Source: Trametopsis cervina (taxonomy: Eukaryota; Basidiomycota; Agaricomycetes; Polyporales; Irpicaceae). From it: DNA of 64,000 nt. Below, piece after piece: positions 59,381-64,000 of the stretch. Location: positions 500,974-564,973 of the forward strand of contig MU278355.1 of NCBI GenBank assembly GCA_022385755.1, read 5' to 3'. Both the position numbers and the translations under genes were made by a program. The notes below the pieces were generated by a model, which searched no databases, was not told where the DNA came from, and worked only from the letters and a program-made list of their open reading frames with translations. Each line of letters starts with the position of its first letter. Positions within the stretch are counted from its first letter, which is position 1.

Positions 59381-62185
59381 ATGGCGAACCCTCCCCCGCG
59401 AACCATCTCCTTTGACCAGCTCCGCAAGGAACTCGCATCCCTCGTTAGAGGCCCCGTATGCAGCCCCGCCGATTCCATGTGAGTTATTTGCCTGCGCAGA
59501 TTTGATGCTCGCGAATAACACATCACTCGTTAAGCTTTGCAGAGCGAATCAAAACGTTCAACGGCAAGCTCATTCCTAGAGCGAATATTGCTGTCTCGCC
59601 GCTCGACGCAGAGGACGTGAGCACGGTCGTCAAGTTTTGTCGTGGATATTCCCTTTCTCCCTCCGTCAGAGCTGGCGGCTATGGCATTGCGGGCTGGGCA
59701 GTCGCCGGTGATGTTGTTATCGACATGAGTCTCCTGCGAGACATCGACATCGAGCCTCCTCAAGCTGCTGGCGATGGCGATGTCGACTATACACCGATCA
59801 AAGACATGCCTGCGTCGGGCAGCAAGGGTAAAGGTCGGGCCCCCTCCAAGCCCTCTATCGCCGGCCAGTCTACCTCGAATGCGGGCGCAGAGCGCTCCCA
59901 GGGCTCGAAGAGACGTCGCGAAGACGATGAAGACGATACGGACGTTACTCAAGGCCCAGTCGACGACGCTAAATTACGCAACTACGACGCCGCATCGCAC
60001 CAAGTCGCCCAGTTTCTGCGAGGACCCCCGCTCCCTGTCGAAGACGGGGAGACGCCCCGTCAGCCGCCTACCAACAGGCGACGTCTACACTCGCCGACGG
60101 CCGACGAACAATATGTGCCCCAGCTGCGGATGCCTCCTCTCACCAGCCGCCGTCTTGGAGATTCATCGGGAACATCTTCGAATTCCGCACAGGGATCAGC
60201 GTCCGACACCGGTTCGAGCTCTGGGACCGGTATTGGATCGCCCATGAGCAGGACGGGAAGCGGCAGCACCTCTGCTACCTCCCCGGATGAGAGTGAATAC
60301 GGAACGAGCGGCATATCAGGCAACGTCAACGCTCCTCCCAGTTCGGCAGCTCGCTCAACAGGCGCGAGCGACCCATTCGGATACATGGCTTCCTCCTCCC
60401 CTGCGGCTTCGATGGTTCTGCCAGCCACCTACCCCACCGTGCGCCCATTCCCCGGACCGTCCAACAGCATGCTCCTCCCCTCCTACCTCCCGCCTACCAC
60501 CTTTGGTCGTCCGATGCCTGCGTCTTCGAGCGCCTTCGCGTCGAATTTCTCGAATGTCGCGTCCCCCTTCAGCCTGTCACCGACCGGACTGAACAACATA
60601 GCTCCTCCCCGTCCGATACACAGCCACGCGTATGTCACGTTCGGCGCTGGTATGCGCCAGAAGGAAGTGGACATGTTCGTCTCCGAGAATCCCTTGGAAG
60701 GAGTCAGTAGTGTCACCGGGTCGGTTGAGAATGGGCTGGTGCCATATCATGTGCCAACGTGAGTGTTCTTGTCACCATCAGTTGTGCCTATAGAAAACTT
60801 ATGCCGAATAGGTCTGCACATCCCGCCGGTTCCGCTATCATGATACTCGCCGGGTTCGGTTTCCTGAGTCGCTTGCACGGCTTGAGTATCGACAATTTGG
60901 TGGAGGTGGAAATGGTGCTTGCCGATGGAAAGATCCTCATTGTCAACAAGGAGGAAGACCCTGGTGAGATGAACCGTCCAACTCTTATGCGCGAAATCTC
61001 ATTCCATATCGTTCATCCGCAGAGCTATGGTGGGCAATCCGCGGCGCCGGACCCGCCTTTGGCATCGCCACGCGCTACAAAGCAAAGGCGTTCCCCGTCC
61101 CTGTGTGTTTTGCCGGAAATCTCATCTAGTGAGCTCGATACATGAGCCTCCAATATGCACTCAGCCCTAACTTTCGCCTCTAGCCGTTTCCATCGCGCCA
61201 CCGCAGCCTCCCTCATCAAACATTTCAGGGATTGCATAAAGGGCGCCCCGCGCGAACTCTACGCCAATGTCCTCCTAACCGCCGGACCGGCAGACAAGGA
61301 CTCCCTGGTCGTCATACAATTCTGCTACCTTGGCTCGAAGGAAGATGGGCTGCCGTATTTGCAGGCTATCTCGAGCTGGGACGGCGAGCGGTGTTTGTTG
61401 AACGAGATCAACGAGAAAAGCTTCCTGTTCCAGCAGGACAGCGTCGCACAAGTGTTGCGAGGCAAAGGTGCGATAGACACGGTTCCGAAACGTTGACCAT
61501 GCTAACAGCAAGTGCACAGCTGGCCGACAGTGGTTCTTGCGATCTTCTCTGATCCATTCTCTCCCGGACGACACTATACATGAGACGGTTGTTCGGTTTG
61601 CTGATACGCCTATCGGTTGCAGTAAGTCTAATACCGTCTATATGCAATGTATATCACTTATTCATATCTCTCGGATCGTCCAGCTTGGATCTTCGAACTT
61701 GCAGGAGGTGCAATAGCAGACTACGACGATACATGCCTTCCCAAAGAACAACGTGAGGCTACTTGGACCGTCGCAGCCCTACACCAGTGGGACATGGGAA
61801 TCGATGATCCGCGCTGCATTCAAACTGCTGAGGAAGTAAGTCTATTTCGCTTTGATCAGACAGTCGGTTCTCAGGTGCTAATGACGGTGTCAGTGGATGG
61901 ACAAGACGATCAAACCCGTTTCCATCGGTGGCCCGTTGCCGACGGTAAGTTTGCATCCATTCATGCTGCAGAATTACGCCTAATAAGAATTCTGTGCAGT
62001 TCCTGGCTCGCCACGAGCTGCCATCGCGCACGATGGCTTCCTACGGGAAGAACTGGGATCGACTAGTGGCCTTGAAGCGGAAGTACGACCCAGAAGGGTT
62101 CTTCCGTAACACCTTCTGGCCGCTAGACAAGGACGAAAAGCCTGTCGAGGAAACATACAACGAACCCCTCTCGCCGGCTATGTAG
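59381..62185 (+). CDS. FAD-linked oxidase (BBE-like) with a ~285-residue disordered insertion
   Basis: Flavin oxidase of the vanillyl-alcohol-oxidase/berberine-bridge fold. ATG at 59381 (MANPPPRTISFDQLRKELAS). The FAD domain starts with FAERIKTFNGKLIP, VSPLDAEDVSTVVKFC and VRAGGYGIAGWAVAGDVVIDMSLL. It is then broken from about residue 110 to 393 by a Ser/Gly/Pro-rich stretch with a basic-acidic cluster (GSKRRREDDEDD), before resuming at HAYVTFGAGMRQKEVDMFV. Later exons give FLSRLHGLSIDNLVEVEMVLADG, WWAIRGAGPAFGIATRY, substrate-domain sequence, and the C-terminal BBE segment YGKNWDRLVALKRKYDPEGFFRNTFWPL. The stop is at 62185. The usual FAD-linking His in RSGGH is Tyr here, and the usual Cys motif is absent, so flavin is probably non-covalent. 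No signal peptide, unlike most BBE oxidases. About seven introns. Confidence 0.88.
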
Positions 62186-62360
62186 TCGAGCTGCTCTTGC
62201 TTTTTTTGCTGGATCTCTTTGTGCTGATATATACGTTTGTTCTTACATGTTCCAAGATTCGCATTGCGTTGGAAAAGAATGCATGTGCCCCATCTCGTTG
62301 TAAAAATAATAATAGTGATGTGTCTACTCTGTTCCAGCCCGCATATATACAGTCCCCTGA

Positions 62361-64000
62361 TCACGCTAACTCCTCTGTAGCATGTGCGAATGTCTCCTTG
62401 GCATTCAGCGAACGCTCGTACCGCCGTCGCAGTTCGTGCAGCCCTGCTGAGATGCATCCGAGCCCAAGTAACGTTGCCAAGTCGTCGAGATCCAGAGAAG
62501 CGGTCTGGAAAATCTTTTGCATGAATGGTACGTAAATCAAAGCCAGCTGTGACAAGAATGAGATAGAGACGGTCGTGATGAGCATTTTGTTTTGGGTGAT
62601 GCCACAACCTAGACCACGGTTTTGCAGCGCGGAGACGAGGTCTAGGAAGACAAAGCAGGTAAATGTCTGTTTGATATCGGTGTCAGTCTGAAGTACCATA
62701 ATAGTCCATGGCATGAATGACTGACCATAGTTTGTTCTCGTCTCGACATGTGGTCGTCGGAAAGAGCATAAGTATAGATAAATAGGGTGCCAATGACGAT
62801 GATGGATGCCGAGAAGAGGACGCGGTACAGGAGTCGGCGGCTAATGATGGGCTCGTCTTTCCGACGTGGAGGTTTCTTCATGACAGCAGGATCCACTGGG
62901 TCCACACCGAGAGACTGACTGGGAGGGCCTATACGAAGTATGTCAGATGAGTGGGTCCCAGGTCATAAACACGGCGCTCACCGTCCATGAGGATATTTAT
63001 AAAGAGGATTTGCATCGCGTTGAGAGGATTGCTGAGCCCGAAGAACGTGCTTAACGTGATGAGGGTCAGTGCCGCCACAGCGGTACTCAATTGGAAGGAC
63101 AGGAAGTTTTGGATGTTGTGGAAAATGGATTTGCCTTCTTCAACTGCTGGAAGAATAGTCGTGAAGTTGTCGTCAACCAAAATCATGTCCGCCGCTTCTT
63201 TTGCGACATCGGTGCCGCTCTTGCCCATAGAGACACCGATGTCTGCCATCTTCAGTGCAGGCGCATCGTTAACTAGAAGGGAAGGTATGTCAGCGTTACT
63301 CTCAGTAAACGGCAAACACAAATTTACCTCCATCCCCCGTCATCGCAACTACGGCACCTCGAGACTGGAAAGCATCCACAATGGCCATTTTGTGTTTGGG
63401 AGTTGTCCGAGCAAACACACTGACAGATCCCACACGCTCGCGCAATTGTGCTTTGCTTAACTGATCAATTTCTCGCCCAGTCAAGCAGGACCTATTACCA
63501 GCGCCGAGTCGAAGACCTAGCTGATGTGCGATAGACAAAGCCGTCTCTTCCGCATCACCGGTGATCATTACAACTTGCACACCGCCAGACTGCAATAGGT
63601 TGATGGCGTCCGCGACACCTTTTCGCGGAGGATCGTACATAGCTTGGAAACCGACGAACACAAGATTTGTCTTGTCCTTATCGGCGCTTGGGCTGGGAGT
63701 ACGAGCACGAGACGGTGCGGCTGACGACGGATTTGAAGACTCAACTGCGCCGTAACCATAAGCCATGGCAAGTACCCTAAGGCCACGAGAAGCAGTAGAC
63801 TGGGCTTTGGTGATGACCACATTGCGAGTATTGGCATCCAGCGCAGGGGTGGATCCATCTGAGACGTAGTAGAACTTGCATCGCTCCAGAATAGCGTCGA
63901 TAGAACCTTTGATGTAGTACATTTCTCGGCTTGCACCATTCGCAGTTAGGTTCGGAGAGGCGTGTATGCCACTGACAGCCATATACTTCCGTTCCGAGTT
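62361..64000 (-). CDS. PMR1: PMR1-type Golgi Ca2+/Mn2+ P-type ATPase, C-terminal part (runs off the right edge)
   Basis: Secretory-pathway Ca2+/Mn2+ pump (SPCA). The part present starts inside the nucleotide-binding domain ([15 protein letters not shown]) and passes through [38 protein letters not shown] and [15 protein letters not shown]. An intron interrupts the hinge [21 protein letters not shown]. Then come the membrane helices: [47 protein letters not shown], which contains the helix-6 Asn and Asp ion ligands and is typical of SPCA rather than SERCA or PMCA. Further spans follow at 62750-62830 and 62520-62640, and the end is at 62361. A Ser/Pro-rich insertion ([23 protein letters not shown]) lies in the nucleotide domain. 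The phosphorylation Asp and N-terminal half are outside the window. Confidence 0.95.

Noticed and set aside
60060..60428. Antisense frame opposite the FAD oxidase insertion
   Set aside because: Shadow of a GC-rich, Ser/Pro-coding exon; the plus strand is continuous with the oxidase domains.
1..64000. Search by eye for tRNA genes, rRNA, CRISPR arrays and large tandem repeats
   Set aside because: No cloverleaf with a convincing T-loop, no regularly spaced repeats and no rRNA core sequences were found; this does not exclude short non-coding RNAs.

Overview
The window is nuclear DNA of a filamentous basidiomycete fungus, most likely an agaricomycete. The support is: about 25 protein genes on both strands, nearly all split by many 45-70 base GT-AG introns; fungal housekeeping orthologues (CCT8, vacuolar M28 protease, BEM2-type RhoGAP, SPT7, CDH1, PMR1); and several multi-pass membrane families that resemble lineage-restricted agaricomycete families. 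The species cannot be named from the sequence. Exon joins were read by eye, so terminal coordinates are firmer than internal boundaries. Homology calls come from remembered family signatures, not searches.

Left part (1-32 kb), mostly minus-strand core genes: a partial gene tail; CCT8 (chaperonin theta); a vacuolar-membrane M28 protease divergent from a 109-residue acidic protein; a 7 kb BEM2-like RhoGAP; an orphan membrane protein; an orphan acidic protein; a secreted beta-lactamase-fold serine hydrolase; a penta-EF-hand protein; SPT7 (SAGA bromodomain subunit); CDH1 (APC/C activator); a second copy of the orphan membrane protein family; a small protein with three GLEBS-like motifs at exon junctions; and a degenerate dual-specificity-phosphatase-like protein.

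Middle part (33-46 kb): a mannose-1-phosphate guanylyltransferase of bacterial, actinobacterial-looking type with a fungal N-terminal extension; two divergent, related multi-pass membrane proteins; and a PPxY-containing orphan protein. Long gene-poor stretches lie between them.

Right part (46-64 kb): a beta-propeller lactonase, a family III CoA-transferase, and an acyl-coenzyme A:6-aminopenicillanate acyltransferase-like gene whose coding exon is split by a 625-base inverted-repeat element flanked by a 3-base target duplication. Then come a conserved 7-TM-like protein, an aldo/keto reductase, an FAD-linked oxidase with a very large disordered insertion, and the 3' part of a PMR1-type Ca2+/Mn2+ ATPase running off the right edge.

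No biosynthetic cluster or operon-like logic links the genes. The items most worth follow-up are the GLEBS-repeat protein, the inverted-repeat element and the gene it breaks, the probable bacterial-derived guanylyltransferase, the modified FAD oxidase, and the two orphan paralogue pairs.
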